DNA of 64,000 nt from Mortierella sp. BCC40632 (taxonomy: Eukaryota; Mortierellomycota; Mortierellomycetes; Mortierellales; Mortierellaceae). The notes below the pieces were generated by a model. That model saw nothing but the letters and a program-made list of their open reading frames with translations, made no database searches and had not been told where the DNA came from. Each line of letters starts with the position of its first letter. Within the stretch, counting starts at the first letter, position 1. Both the position numbers and the translations under genes were made by a program. The DNA is taken from NCBI GenBank assembly GCA_011634665.1, contig WAEK01000016.1:686501-750500 (forward strand). Reading direction: 5' to 3'. Below, piece after piece: positions 39,663-50,228 of this stretch.

Positions 39663-41168
39663 TTAGTTCTTCTTGATCTCAATGCCACCAGTGGCACCGA
39701 GAGCCTTCTTGATGTCGTTGTAGATGGCGAACTGGAAGGCGGTGAGGGTACCGACCATGACAATACGGGGACCCAAGCCCAAGAAGAGACCACGGACACC
39801 GAGCTCCTTGGCGAGACCGGCGAGACGGGACATGACGGAGCCAGTGCCGGAGGTCTTGTTGATCTTGGAGAGGAGGGTATCAGCGGGCTGCGAGACAATG
39901 GCAGCGGCCATACCGGCAATGAGACCAGAGCCCAAGTTGACGGAGGTCAAGGTACCGGCAGAGAGGGTCTCCTTGGGGCCCATCATGTCGAGGATGGACT
40001 CGGCAGTGCGCTCAAAGACGACGAACTTGGCCATGGTGTAGGGGATCTGCTTGAGCAAGATGGGGCCGAATCCGGAGTAGAAACCGCGGATGACACCGTC
40101 CTCCTTCAAGATACGGGAGAAGCCAGAGACGAGGCCAGTGGCGAAGGTGGGCTGGGAGACGAGACGAATGCGAGTGGCCTCAAGGGGGCAGAGGGCAACA
40201 TCGGCAAAGAACTCAGCAATACCCGAGGAGACGAGGTAGATGGCAGTGCGGTTGTTGACGGCGTTCTCCTGACCAACAGACTCGATGATGGTCTTCTTCC
40301 AGAACTCGTAACCTCCGAACTTGAAAGCACCCTGCAAGAAGTAACCAGCGAAGGTGGGGCCGAATCCGGTCATAAGGGCGCCAGCACCCTCGGCCTTGAC
40401 GACCTGACGGAAAGCAGAGAGCATTCCCTATTGGTTTTTTTATTTTATCGAGCGAGCACGTTGAAAGATAAAGACTGGTGAGCATACACACGTTCACAGT
40501 GTGGGTTCGCAGAGTGGGAGAGAGATTCGAAACGGCAGTCCAAGGCGGGGCTAGCCGATGCTGATTTGGTGCGGAATGTGAAAATCTTTTTCCAGCACCC
40601 AAATAAACTCCAGCTTCAGCTCAAGTTGTGCAATCCCATCGGAACAGATAGGCGGCGAACAACAATAACAATAACAATAACAAGGCTGAGGGAGATGGGA
40701 GATGGGCGAAAGGAACAGGGAGATGAGGCAGAGAAAGGTGCCTGAGGCAATAAAGAGGAACTGAAGAGTTCAAGGACAAAGGGAAGAAAAAAGAAAAAGA
40801 AAAAGGCAAGTCCCCCTTTCCTCTCTCTCTCCTTCCACTGATTCGATATGAAGAGTTGCATACCTTGTTGTAGACGGTGGGCTCGAGCTGGATGCGGGTC
40901 TTGACGACATCTAAATGGCAACAGAGAAAGAGAAAGAGTTGGGGTCAGTACAAAGAGATTGAGAAAGATCAGAGGTGGAATGAGATTCCTCCCTGTGCCT
41001 GATCCTGAATCTCGATGACTGATCTAACGAACAGGATCATTTCAACTTACCAACAGGGGTCAAGGCACCGTGGGTGACACCGCAGCAGATGGCACCGGCC
41101 AAGGCGAAGCGGGCATAGAGGGAGGCACCGGTGGGGGCGAGAGTGGCCTGAGTCTGAACGGAAGTCAT
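39663..41168 (-). CDS. MIR1: Mitochondrial phosphate carrier
   Basis: Imports inorganic phosphate into the matrix with H+, supplying ATP synthase. Three exons (41168-41051, 40910-40864, 40427-39663) give 309 residues. Repeat signatures are [13 protein letters not shown] (created across the first intron), [14 protein letters not shown] and [12 protein letters not shown]. Diagnostic phosphate-carrier blocks are [10 protein letters not shown] across the second intron, [40 protein letters not shown] and [16 protein letters not shown]. The middle exon is only 47 nt. Codon use is strongly C/G-ending, typical of high expression, and this produces a long antisense open frame that is not a gene. It is divergent from a small hypothetical gene. 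Confidence 0.97.
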
Positions 41169-41863
41169 CTTGAATGTAGGATGAAGAGTGGGGAGTTGGG
41201 TGATGGAAGAAGAAGAGAAGCGTCGCTTGGTCAGGGGAGAGGCGTTAAATAACGGCCCGTCGGAAGAGCCAGGGCCAGGCCCGGGTGGCTGGCCTGACCG
41301 CGAGCCAACCAATCGAATCATCACGTGAGAATCGACGACTCCGCCATTTGGCCCCGTCCACCCTCCTTCTGCGGCCCATCCACCGGGACAGATCGCTCAA
41401 AAGTCATTGAAAGAAAGAAGAAAAGCTTCTGGGGGTCATCAGCTCTTGCTGGAAGCAGCGATCTAAAGGTGTTCTACACGTTCACTACGTAGGAGACACA
41501 CATCCGTCCGAGCACACGCACAAGTACCATGCCACAACAGGTGCAACACACGCTTTGACCATCCCTACGCATTCTCTCTCTCACTCTTTCAGTCTAGGAG
41601 AAAAGGAGAACCACAGAGCCATGCCTATGATTGTCTCTCCCACTTTGGGCAACATTTTTCACCACCAGGTGAATCGAACAAAGAGAAGCCGAGGAAAGTT
41701 GTTCTTGCGGTCCAATGCGATTGCGGGCAGTCTAAAACTCTTAGACTGGCCCCAGCCGGTATGCAATCCCACACGACGTAATAATGTATCTCAGCGACAC
41801 AAAACCTGCGCAACAGCACTCTTGATCCTCATTGACCTTTTTTTTTTCTCCATTCATCCCATA
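41169..41863. other. MIR1 promoter and 5' flank of a small gene
   Basis: Spacer between the phosphate-carrier start and the next plus-strand start. A frame beginning near 41555 reads into the small gene but lacks coding character. No TATA box is evident. Confidence 0.5.
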
Positions 41864-42100
41864 ATGTCCGATCAACAAAATAACCATCCTACAGCGGAGC
41901 CATTTACGGATCCGAATCCTCACAGCGAGAGTGCAAGGCAGACAGCGGCCAAGGTGATCACTCTTCCGTTGGCAGCTGTAGGTGGTGCTATGGTGGAGGC
42001 TACTAGAAAGGTCAAGGAGTTGGTCTCTGGGCACTCTACCAACATTGACACCTCTCACGCTCACGACAAGTCTTCCTCGTCTTCCTCTTCAGAGCACTAA
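41864..42100 (+). CDS. Small hydrophilic protein, uncharacterised
   Basis: A single-exon frame of 78 residues from a true ATG (MSDQQNNHPTAEPF). The middle part, ARQTAAKVITLPLAAVGGAM then VEATRKVKELVSG, is weakly amphipathic, and the end is Ser-rich (KSSSSSSSEH). I do not recognise the family. The composition resembles small stress or lineage-specific fungal proteins. It lies upstream of a region with no conserved genes. Confidence 0.5.
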   Translation: MSDQQNNHPTAEPFTDPNPHSESARQTAAKVITLPLAAVGGAMVEATRKVKELVSGHSTNIDTSHAHDKSSSSSSSEH

Positions 42101-43902
42101 GAACATTAGCCCCCAGTCCAAAGAAAGGCTCTGGGGCTATGCCTTTCAACACTTGGCGACATTGGGCAGGATCTTTGCTTTATTATGGGAAAAGTGCTTC
42201 ATGGAAGCATCACTCTTTGTGGGATAGTTCGATAGAGACCAAAGTCTTTTTTTTTTTTTTCCTCGAGAGTACGCCCGTCGTCCCCAGAGCTCCAAATCCA
42301 ACCCTTGCCTTTCCATGCAGCCCATGGACAAACACTTGCAAGTCCAAACACTGTGAAGACACAATAAAAAAAAAAAGAAAGAAAAAAAGAAAAAAAGAAC
42401 ACCACCACCACCAAATATAGATGATATGTAGAATCTACATTGAGATCATAAAGATCAACGAGATCAAGAGTCTCCATGACCCAACTCTCCACCCTGGCCT
42501 CTGTTTTGTTTATAAAAAAAAAAAAATAAAAAAAAATATTGATGAGGGGGATGTCCACATCTTTTGCCATGCCCTTCCTTGTAAGATTCCAGATCAACAC
42601 CTCCAGGCCGTCATCACCGAACACAGCTTTCATCCAATTCCTCAGTACCCTTCGACCAAGTCCTAACCTCAAAGACCCCAAGTCCCACGATCCTCCCTTT
42701 TTTTTCAAGAAAAAAAAGAGCCTGGCTCTTTCTACCCACAGCACCTCACTCACCACAACTCGAATCTTTCCCTCGGTGGAGCTGAAAAAACTTCAGTCCG
42801 GTGAAGGAAAAATAAGAAAAGGGCTCGTAAAGCACTGCTTTGGAATGAGTAGAAGAAATCCAAAGACGGAAAGTGAAAACAAAGGATAGAGAAAAGGTCT
42901 TTAGAAGAAAAGTTCTGAAAGAAAAGGCGGCTGCAAGATCGACTAGGAACATCTGAATCAAAAAAAAGTGAAGATCGAAGAAGGGCGGTAGATCCCTGTT
43001 GGCCAAAAGCCAACAAAGATCCGTGGGAGGCAAAAACAATGCAGGGAGATCAATCTGGCGTGCCAATGACTCATGCCTCAACCATTAAACTCGGCGTAAT
43101 TGTCGAGGGGATCCTCGAAGAGTGAGATCCGAAAATCAAACCACAGAAAAGGACCCCGGTAGAGAGATCTAAGGAAGCAACGCAGAGAAGGATCAAAACA
43201 CAACTCGCCAGCTGCAAATTTTTATTCCCTCCCCCCCCCCTGCTGAGCTCAGAGGTCCAACCTCTCTAAATCAAATGACTGCCCACTGTGAAAACAAAGG
43301 TTCAAGAATAGTAGTGCCCTTAAGCCTTCCAATGCTAATTCGAACGAGCACTCGAACTGCTTAGGAAGTTGCTACTTGCTTACTTTGGACTGTAGCAGGA
43401 TAAGAAGACCTTAAAGATCCACAAAACTTGGATGATGTGTTATCGACAAGAGATGTCCGCACGCGTCCAATCGTATCGAATAATGGCACAATAGTCTCAA
43501 GCGACGCGTCTTTCGGGATAGGCTTTCAGTGACGCCCTGAATTTTTCATCTACATCCCAGATCTTGTGGTTGCTCCATTATTCTTGTCAAAATGTCTAGT
43601 TGCGATAACACAAAGTAGGCAGCATGAACCTGGTACAGACGATCGAAGCACGTTCTCAGACTTGAAGTCGAAAAACCACTTTTAAAACAGAGAATCCTTG
43701 AACTTTGTTGGCGAACCAAGAGTGTATCGTTTACGACAGCGGAAACAAGCTCCCCATAAACGACATCCATTTGACCTTTGTGAGGCTAACGGTTGGTTAG
43801 ATCGTCAGCCGCACATGTCTATACTTTTGCTGCTACAAGCATATTACCCTCATTATGAATCAAAAGCTCATAGCTACTATTTCAGCTACAATGCGATGGT
43901 GC
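42101..43902. other. Gene-poor stretch with coding-like remnants
   Basis: No complete gene is supported. A/T tracts occur near 42246, 42365 and 42513. A minus-strand frame at 43546-43770 (including VVNDTLLVRQQSSRILCF and LSQLDILTRIMEQPQDLG) looks coding but has no start context and no recognisable family. Confidence 0.4.
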
Positions 43903-44324
43903 TCATCTCCAGGAGAACAGGTCCGACAGCAAACGCTTGCTAATAGAAGCAGCTCTTGAATACTCCTTGGAGTACATAGATGGAACAAATTGATAACCCA
44001 GAGACTGGTGCTCAAGCCATTCAAACCTGACATCTTGACGCTCTATTCTCACTTTGAGGGGCAGAAAGGAAAATGAGGTGAAGCTCTGATAGTAGTTCAC
44101 TGTCTCTTTTGCAAATACAACCGGCGTCTGTGATAAAAACGCAAAGTGAATCATGCTTAAGAAAGAGCGTGTTCTCAAGGGAAAGAGAGAGAAAGACATA
44201 CCCAAATGAAGATCCTTTTGTGCTCTGCAATTTTGCTGATCACTGTAAGCAACGAGAAACTGGATCCTCCTCGAGTTCTTGACAGTCTTGACCAAGTGAA
44301 TAATGAAGCTGGAACTTGATTCAT
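43903..44324 (-). CDS. Hypothetical two-exon protein, possibly a remnant
   Basis: Two exons (44324-44202 and 44127-43903) with a good GTATGT donor and CACAG acceptor join in frame to 115 residues: MNQVPASLFTWSRL at the start, IAEHKRIFIWTPVVFAKE across the intron, and SKRLLSDLFSWR at the end. No family is recognised. More coding-like sequence lies upstream on the same strand to 44669 without a convincing junction. It may therefore be the end of a longer gene or part of a decaying one. Confidence 0.35.
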
Positions 44325-45212
44325 TTCGACAAAAAAAAAAATCACTCATACTCCCTGGTTTTCCCCTTTTATCAATATGGGTCAGAATCCGTTTTAGTGG
44401 GTGGGCTTGAGGCGACCATGCTTGTCGATTTGGTGGCAAATGTTAGTGACGGTACGACACAGCCTGAATCTTGGACAAGTGCTTATTTTTTTGTCAAGAC
44501 GGGTCCACCAGTCTCCCGTTTCATAATAACCACCGTAACTCGTTTGCCGCTCTGAAATCTGGGAGATACAAAAAAAAAAACGTACAGCGCATTGACTCCG
44601 TTTGTCGAAAGCGCCTTGCTGCATCCGCCAGGGGTTTTGGTTCTTGTTGCAAACAGTAAATAACGACATTTTCTTTTCATATCGTCAACTGTAGTCCTGT
44701 GGCAAATGGGAAGTATGGTGAAAGCCTTCTCTGAAGAAACGAGTCATGAGGGAGAGAGCTTTGAAGACAAAGAAGAGGAGTCAAGGAGTAAACCAAGAGT
44801 CCATGGTTCGTCCTATTTACCAGATAGCAATATCATAGTCCATAGTGCGAGAGAAAACCTTGAGATGCTTCTCGTTCTGGGGTTCTTTAAAGCGCTTCGT
44901 TGCGGACGCGCGATCGATGCCCGCTCCATTCATTTCGCTGGGAGGAGTCGAGCATTGATCCACAAAGAGCTTTGGCTTTCCCATGTAGTTACCTTGTCAG
45001 GCAGCCGCCAGCCTGCTGGCCAGAGTGACTGCTTCCCACGGTGCAAGAGAGGAGAGGAGGGGGGTGTTTGGCCAAGTGAGGCTCAATCTTCCGAGTGGAG
45101 GGAGGGGCCACACACATTACATCTCTCTCCAATTGTCACTTGTCCTTCTCTCTCTCTCTTTTCTCCTCCATTCTCCCCCTTTTCTATTCAACTCGACCCA
45201 AGAACCTTTACA
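44325..45212. other. Spacer upstream of the HIG1-domain gene
   Basis: Contains minus-strand coding-like pieces to about 44669 and CT-rich promoter sequence before the HIG1 start. An in-frame ATG at 44706 would add about 170 residues to the HIG1 protein, but that part has no resemblance to the family and is rejected. Confidence 0.45.
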
Positions 45213-45697
45213 ATGGCCGACGACTACGACTATGACATCGAGACGGAGACCGTGTTGCAAAAGGTCAAGCGTCTTTTTAAGGAGAACAAGGTCGTCACCG
45301 CAGGCAAGTTCTGATCCAGGAACATCACTCCTCCTTCCTCTCTCCTCCCATGTCGGGAATACCCGTTATTTTTTTTTTTTTTTATTTTTTATTTTTCTTT
45401 TTTCTTTTTTCTCATGCGTTCCATGACTAAACATCGACTCACCCACCCTCTCATCCTTACCTAGGTGTCGGTTTGACTGTTGCTGCATTCGTTGGTGCTA
45501 CATTTGGAGTGAGAACTGGTCGTCGTGAATTTGCTCAGCACATGTTCAGAGCTCGTGTCGGATTCCAGTTCTTAACTCTGGCAATGTTGCTCGGAGGAGG
45601 CGTCTTTTATGACCAAAAGCGCAAGCAGGAGCGAATCACCATGGAGCAAGAGAACCGTATCCCTTTAGATGTCGCCGCCTCACAGAAGAACGTATAA
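45213..45697 (+). CDS. HIG1-domain mitochondrial protein (Rcf1/Rcf2-like)
   Basis: HIG1-domain proteins sit in the inner mitochondrial membrane and tune or assemble cytochrome c oxidase and respiratory supercomplexes. Two exons (45213-45303, 45465-45697) give 107 residues. The head MADDYDYDIETETVLQKVKR is acidic. Two hydrophobic helices (VGLTVAAFVGATFGV and GFQFLTLAMLLGGGVFY) flank the signature QHMFRARVGFQ, which fits the family pattern Q-x3-R-x-R-x3-Q. The intron has a GC donor (GCAG then gcaagt at 45304). No cleavable presequence is seen, as usual for Rcf1. Rcf1 versus another type is not decided by sequence alone. It is convergent with COX10. Confidence 0.85.
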
Positions 45698-45860
45698 AAG
45701 AAAAAAGAAATAAGGATCGCCAAGAAAGAAAGAGCGAGGAGCGAGTGAGTCGATAAAGTGAGAACCGTTTGGGTATCCTTTTTGCTCGCTCGCTCTCCTT
45801 TCTCTTTCTTTCATTCTCTCGTAGCCCTTTCATTTTCTCTTTCTCCCGACTGTACGTCTG

Positions 45861-45895
<35 letters not shown>

Positions 45896-46329
45896 CCATT
45901 TTTTTTTTTTATCATTTCCCCATGGACACTCGAGGATGTCATTACGCGCAGTCAAGTGAGCAAGGAGATCCTGGAAAGCAGACAGGACATGGTGGCTTTC
46001 TTGAAAGTTTGGTCGCGCGAGAACGTAGTAGTAGTATTATTTGTATTCCTATTTTTTTTTTTTTTTTTGTCTCCATGTACATAAAGGAAACACTCATTGC
46101 AAATTTTTTTTTTTTTTTTTTTTTTTTTTGGTCCCTCGTTTCCTCCAGCCCTCCACGCCGGATGTGAATGTGGACAACAAAGCTCCCGGAGATCCGGTCC
46201 AACCCTTGTCTTTCAAAGTACGCGCCACAAGGCTCCAGAAGGGAAGCCGAACCAACCTTAAATGGCATACATGATATTTTGATTTTTTAATGAGCGAGAG
46301 AAGAATCATAAAAGGCGGAATTTGGATCC
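45698..46329. other. Convergent 3' flanks of HIG1 gene and COX10
   Basis: Holds a (CT)n run at 45863-45892, T-tracts near 46054 and 46104-46129, and no supported gene. Confidence 0.6.
46104..46129. repeat. T-tract, 26 bases
   Basis: Uninterrupted thymine run between the convergent HIG1-domain gene and COX10. Confidence 0.95.
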
Positions 46330-47775
46330 TTAGTGCTTTATCCTATCTACAGAAGAAATAGAACCACGAAGACGGTCCTCCTCACCATCGTCCTCGTCCT
46401 CGTCCACATACTCGTATTCATCATCGTCCTCCTCCTCATGCAACACCAGACCAGAGGAAGAAGTAGACTCGACACCACTTGCCAGAGCCACAGCGCTTGG
46501 GAGGCCATCCACGTGTCCTTGAGTCTCCTTTTTCTTCTTGTGGAACATCATTAGAGCAAGCAAGATCGGCAAATGAAGCAAACTACCAAAAAACAGCTTT
46601 TTCGCTGTCTTGTCATCCCTCTTACGCCAAAAGTTGGCTGCTCCGGCCAACATCACTGCATTAACAATATTACCGTCAATGGCAAACCACCAACTGGTCA
46701 TGTCCATATAGGGCGCCAAGGTCACCAACGGGATTAGAGCCAATGAATACCGAAGACTCACACGAGCATTCAACTTGGGATCCGTCACGGCCATCATCCG
46801 ATATCCTGCCTTGGAATAATCTGCACGCAAGTTCCATGCCAAGGAATTGAAATGAGGGAACTGCCACGCGTACAAGATGGCACCCAGGAGCCAGGCCTCG
46901 GGATCAAGCGAATTCGTGCAGGCAGCCCATCCCATCATAGGAGGGATGGCTCCCACAATGGCTCCAGCCCACGTGTTGGCGATTGACATGCGTTTCATCG
47001 GGGTATAGATACCGGCATAGAGAACAAGATTGGCTGCACCCAGAACTGCTGTCAGTGGGTTCACGGCCGCAGCCAAGAGTCCAACACCACCAACTCCTGT
47101 CAATGTCGCAAACGACCAAGCATGAAGAGGCGAAATGGCCTTACGGACCAATATCCGATTCCGTGTCCTTGACATTTGAGCATCATAGGGTGGCTCCACA
47201 AATTGATTGTAAGCATTGGCCGAGGCAATGCAGAGCGCAGTTCCTGCAGTGAGTGAGAAAAGAGTCGGAAGACTGGCTGAGGCAGGTGAGATGGCATATC
47301 CGCACATGGTGGTCAGGGTCACAAGGGCCGCCAATCTTGCTTTAGCGAGATCCATGTAGATGGGTATAAGTCTAGAAAGGGTCGGGGCCTTGACCTCCTT
47401 CCATCGGATATCGTAGTCACTGAACCCCTTGGGTGCGTCCGCGGATCCGGCTTTGGTGATACTTGTTGTGAAGAACTCTGTGTCATCCTCCAAATCGTCC
47501 TTGGCCAGGGAATGTGTCGATCCATTGGGGAAGAAGGCCGCGGCGGACATGGGTGCTGCTCTGGATTGGCTTGAGGAGCTAGCCCGCGTGAATACAATCC
47601 TGGAACCTCTCTGGACAGTGCTCTGCTGGTGGCGGATATGGACTAGAGCCAGTGCTGGTCTTGCATGGGACTTGCCCAGACTGCGAGTGCATGTGCTTGA
47701 CAACCTGGCATGAATCCTGACCCGGTCGGATCTGATCAGCCGTGCTCCGGAGATCATGTGAGTGGCGGAATGCAT
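46330..47775 (-). CDS. COX10: Heme o synthase (protoheme IX farnesyltransferase)
   Basis: Attaches a farnesyl chain to heme b to make heme o, the precursor of heme a of cytochrome c oxidase; inner mitochondrial membrane. A single exon of 481 residues. The first 100 residues are Arg/Ser-rich with no acidic stretch, a mitochondrial presequence. The UbiA-type core has the prenyl-diphosphate motif NAYNQFVEPPYDAQMSRTRNR and multiple hydrophobic helices. Other family blocks are PLHAWSFATLTG, YTPMKRMSIANTWAGAIVGAIPPMMGW, AWQFPHFNSLAWN and the second motif DYSKAGYRMMAV. After the last helix there is a long Glu/Asp-rich tail (around HEEEDDDEYEYVDEDEDDGEED), which I do not recall from yeast or animal Cox10. 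The start is the first ATG of the open frame. Confidence 0.97.
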   Translation of the reverse strand: MHSATHMISGARLIRSDRVRIHARLSSTCTRSLGKSHARPALALVHIRHQQSTVQRGSRIVFTRASSSSQSRAAPMSAAAFFPNGSTHSLAKDDLEDDTEFFTTSITKAGSADAPKGFSDYDIRWKEVKAPTLSRLIPIYMDLAKARLAALVTLTTMCGYAISPASASLPTLFSLTAGTALCIASANAYNQFVEPPYDAQMSRTRNRILVRKAISPLHAWSFATLTGVGGVGLLAAAVNPLTAVLGAANLVLYAGIYTPMKRMSIANTWAGAIVGAIPPMMGWAACTNSLDPEAWLLGAILYAWQFPHFNSLAWNLRADYSKAGYRMMAVTDPKLNARVSLRYSLALIPLVTLAPYMDMTSWWFAIDGNIVNAVMLAGAANFWRKRDDKTAKKLFFGSLLHLPILLALMMFHKKKKETQGHVDGLPSAVALASGVESTSSSGLVLHEEEDDDEYEYVDEDEDDGEEDRLRGSISSVDRIKH

Positions 47776-48315
47776 GGGCGAATCCTTTTAGCGGTCCCAG
47801 TGGTCAGTAGTGGCCAAAAAAAAAAAAAGAGAGAGAGAGAGAAAGAGAGAGAGAGGGAGAGAGAAAGAGTGGGCAGTAAGGAAGAGGAAGAGAGGCCTAA
47901 CAGGCAACGTGCCAAAGGAGCAGAGAAAAGACGAAGGAGGAAGGGCGAACAAAGCTGGGCTGAGAGAGAAAGAAAAAAAGAAAAGAAAACCAAGTGGGAT
48001 AAAGTGCGAGTACAGGACAAGACACCGCGTGCAGAGAGTCAGTCTACAGGGAGTGCTCCGAACAGACAACACTCTTGTTGCTTCAGGTACAAGCCACTCA
48101 ACGGTGAGCTGAGAGAGAGAGAGAGAGACAGAGACATGCATTCCCAACCAGCAAGCAGAACTTCCACCTCGACCCCTTCTCCGCGACGACTCATCATCTC
48201 CTTTTAGCTTATTTTCTGTGCAATCTATCCACTCTTAGTTCCCATTTAAGAGATAAAGAAAAGAGACACGAACCCAGTCGATCCATATTATTTCCTAGAG
48301 AAACAGCATCTCCTC
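47776..48315. other. Divergent promoter, COX10 and TAP42
   Basis: A 540-base spacer, GA-rich on the plus strand next to COX10. No clear TATA box and no additional gene. Confidence 0.55.
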
Positions 48316-50047
48316 ATGGCAGAAGACAGCGGCACATTGGCTCAGGTCTTTCAAAAGGCCGAGTCACTCTATCTCGGTCTCCAGCAGTCCACATTGCCCT
48401 CCAACTCGGATGAATTTCAGGTAATATAACATTCCAACTCGAGGATGTCTCCCTAGGCGAACCCAAGGAATCCATCTTAGCAAACACAACGGATGTCCCG
48501 TTTTTGGAAAGCGTGCAAGTCGGCATCGGGAAAACTAGAGTTTTTTGCAAAGGAGTCTTTTTTATTTTTCGAGACAAACGGCTCACATTCTTGTACCATC
48601 TTTGCCTCTCTCTCTCTTTCTCTCTCTCTCTTCCTTTTTTTTCTTTCTTTCTAGGCGACAGTGAATGAGTCCACCCGGGGGTTTGTCAGGGCTGAAGAAA
48701 TGGTGCGCCAGCTTAGCCTGTTTAGCGAGAACGAGTTTCTGGAGGATATTGGAACCAAGGATCTAAGGTAGCCCATTGGCGTTCGTAATCCCTATTTTTT
48801 AAAACCGTCAAATACTCAGGACGTCATAAAGACTGTGCTGACCAGGAGTTGCCTTTCCTAGATTCTTCTTGGCGGAATACTACCTAGGCGAGCTGTTTCT
48901 GAAGCGTACAGGCGAAGATCGACTCTCCTATCTCGAGCGATCCAAGGTACTGCACGCCCTTTTCCCAATCGCACTCAATCCCATGTCAAATACCATATGG
49001 ATCAAAGGAAAACTACACCTCAAGATGATTAACCATCTTCTCTCTCTCTTTCTCTCTTTCTCCCCTTCCTCTCCTTTCCTCACTTTGGACGATCCTGTAT
49101 CTAGCAACACTTTGATCACTTTCTTCACCAATGTGAATCGCACGACATCTTGTCACCTCAGGATAAGAAATACCTCGAGCAAGTTACTACGAATGCACCA
49201 CGCGATGCAGCAACCAGGAGAGCTGAAAAGATTGCACGGTTTAAACGCGAAAAGGACATGCGGACTCGGATCGAGGTAACCAAAGAATTTGGTGCGAGGG
49301 GAAGAAGAAGGAGGAGCATGACGTCAAGAGGCATAACTGGATCAAGGGAACAACGCCATTGGAATTTGCAATGGGAGAGGGGAGGTATTTATTCTTATTA
49401 ATCTGGCACTAACTGGTAATCGTTTCACATTGGTACACACATTTATTGGTATACCAATCTAGGAATTTAACAAGATCCTTGGAACAACAAGTAGTGGCTA
49501 TGATGGTGAATTGAGCTCAGAGATGGAAGAAAAATACAGGGATTTTGTACTACTCCATCTTCAATACGCCATTTTTCAGACCATGGAACAGCTCGTAGGA
49601 ATTCAACAGGAGCTTCCTATGCTTCAACAGATGATGGAACGTAAAAACGCCTCTGGATCTACCGATGCTCGTGCTGCCACGCGTTCTCAGGAGGATGCTC
49701 AAGAGGCACGTGTTGATGACAGTCGGATCTATAATGCAACGGGACCCTTGATGGATCCTCAGGGCAAACTGTTGAGACCGTTTGTGATCACAAACCAGAG
49801 AAAGGAGTTGATGCAAGGAGTCTTCCGGCCAGGTCATAGTCTGCCAACCATGACGATTGATGAGTATCTGCAACAGGAAGTAGAGAGAGGCAACGTCTTG
49901 TCTGGTGGCACTAATCCCAAGAAGCCAGAGGCAGATGACAATGACGAAGAGGCAATAGATGCAGAGACAGTCAAGGCACGAGAGTGGGATGATTTCAAGG
50001 ACGATAATCCCAAGGGCTGGGGTAACCGTGGGGGTCGTCATGGCTAA
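48316..50047 (+). CDS. TAP42: Tap42/alpha4-family PP2A-associated protein
   Basis: Binds and stabilises catalytic subunits of PP2A-type phosphatases, in fungi downstream of TORC1. Five exons (48316-48420, 48655-48767, 48862-48946, 49162-49275, 49463-50047) give 333 residues, as expected for the family. Conserved parts include FFLAEYYLGELFLKR, the basic block AEKIARFKREKDMR, and YRDFVLLHLQYAIFQTMEQL. The C-terminal region has PFVITNQRKELMQGVFRPGHSLPTMTIDEYL, then REWDDFKDDNPKGWGNRGG, the typical Tap42 ending. In the fourth intron a second frame (coding for KKKEEHDVKRHNW-like sequence, about 49299-49390) also looks coding, so an alternative exon cannot be excluded. Confidence 0.95.
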
Positions 50048-50228
50048 GTGACCCAAGCCCAATAATAAAAAAAGAAAAGAAAAGAAAAGAAAAGCTTTAA
50101 AGTACCACCCTGATCTGTGTATCGTGTCAATGGATTGAAAGTACCGATCGAGAGAAAGAAAAAAAAACTCGGAGAGAATTATGGCCATCCTCCTTGCACT
50201 AGGTAGACTTTTTTTTATTTTATTTTAT

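Noticed and set aside
39552..40481. 309-codon frame antisense to the phosphate carrier
   Set aside because: It mirrors a highly biased coding exon; its Gly/Glu/Asp-rich composition follows from the C/G-ending codons of the real gene.
44706..45212. In-frame N-terminal extension of the HIG1-domain protein
   Set aside because: The extra 169 residues include CT-repeat translation and no family similarity; the ATG at 45213 gives a normal HIG1 protein.
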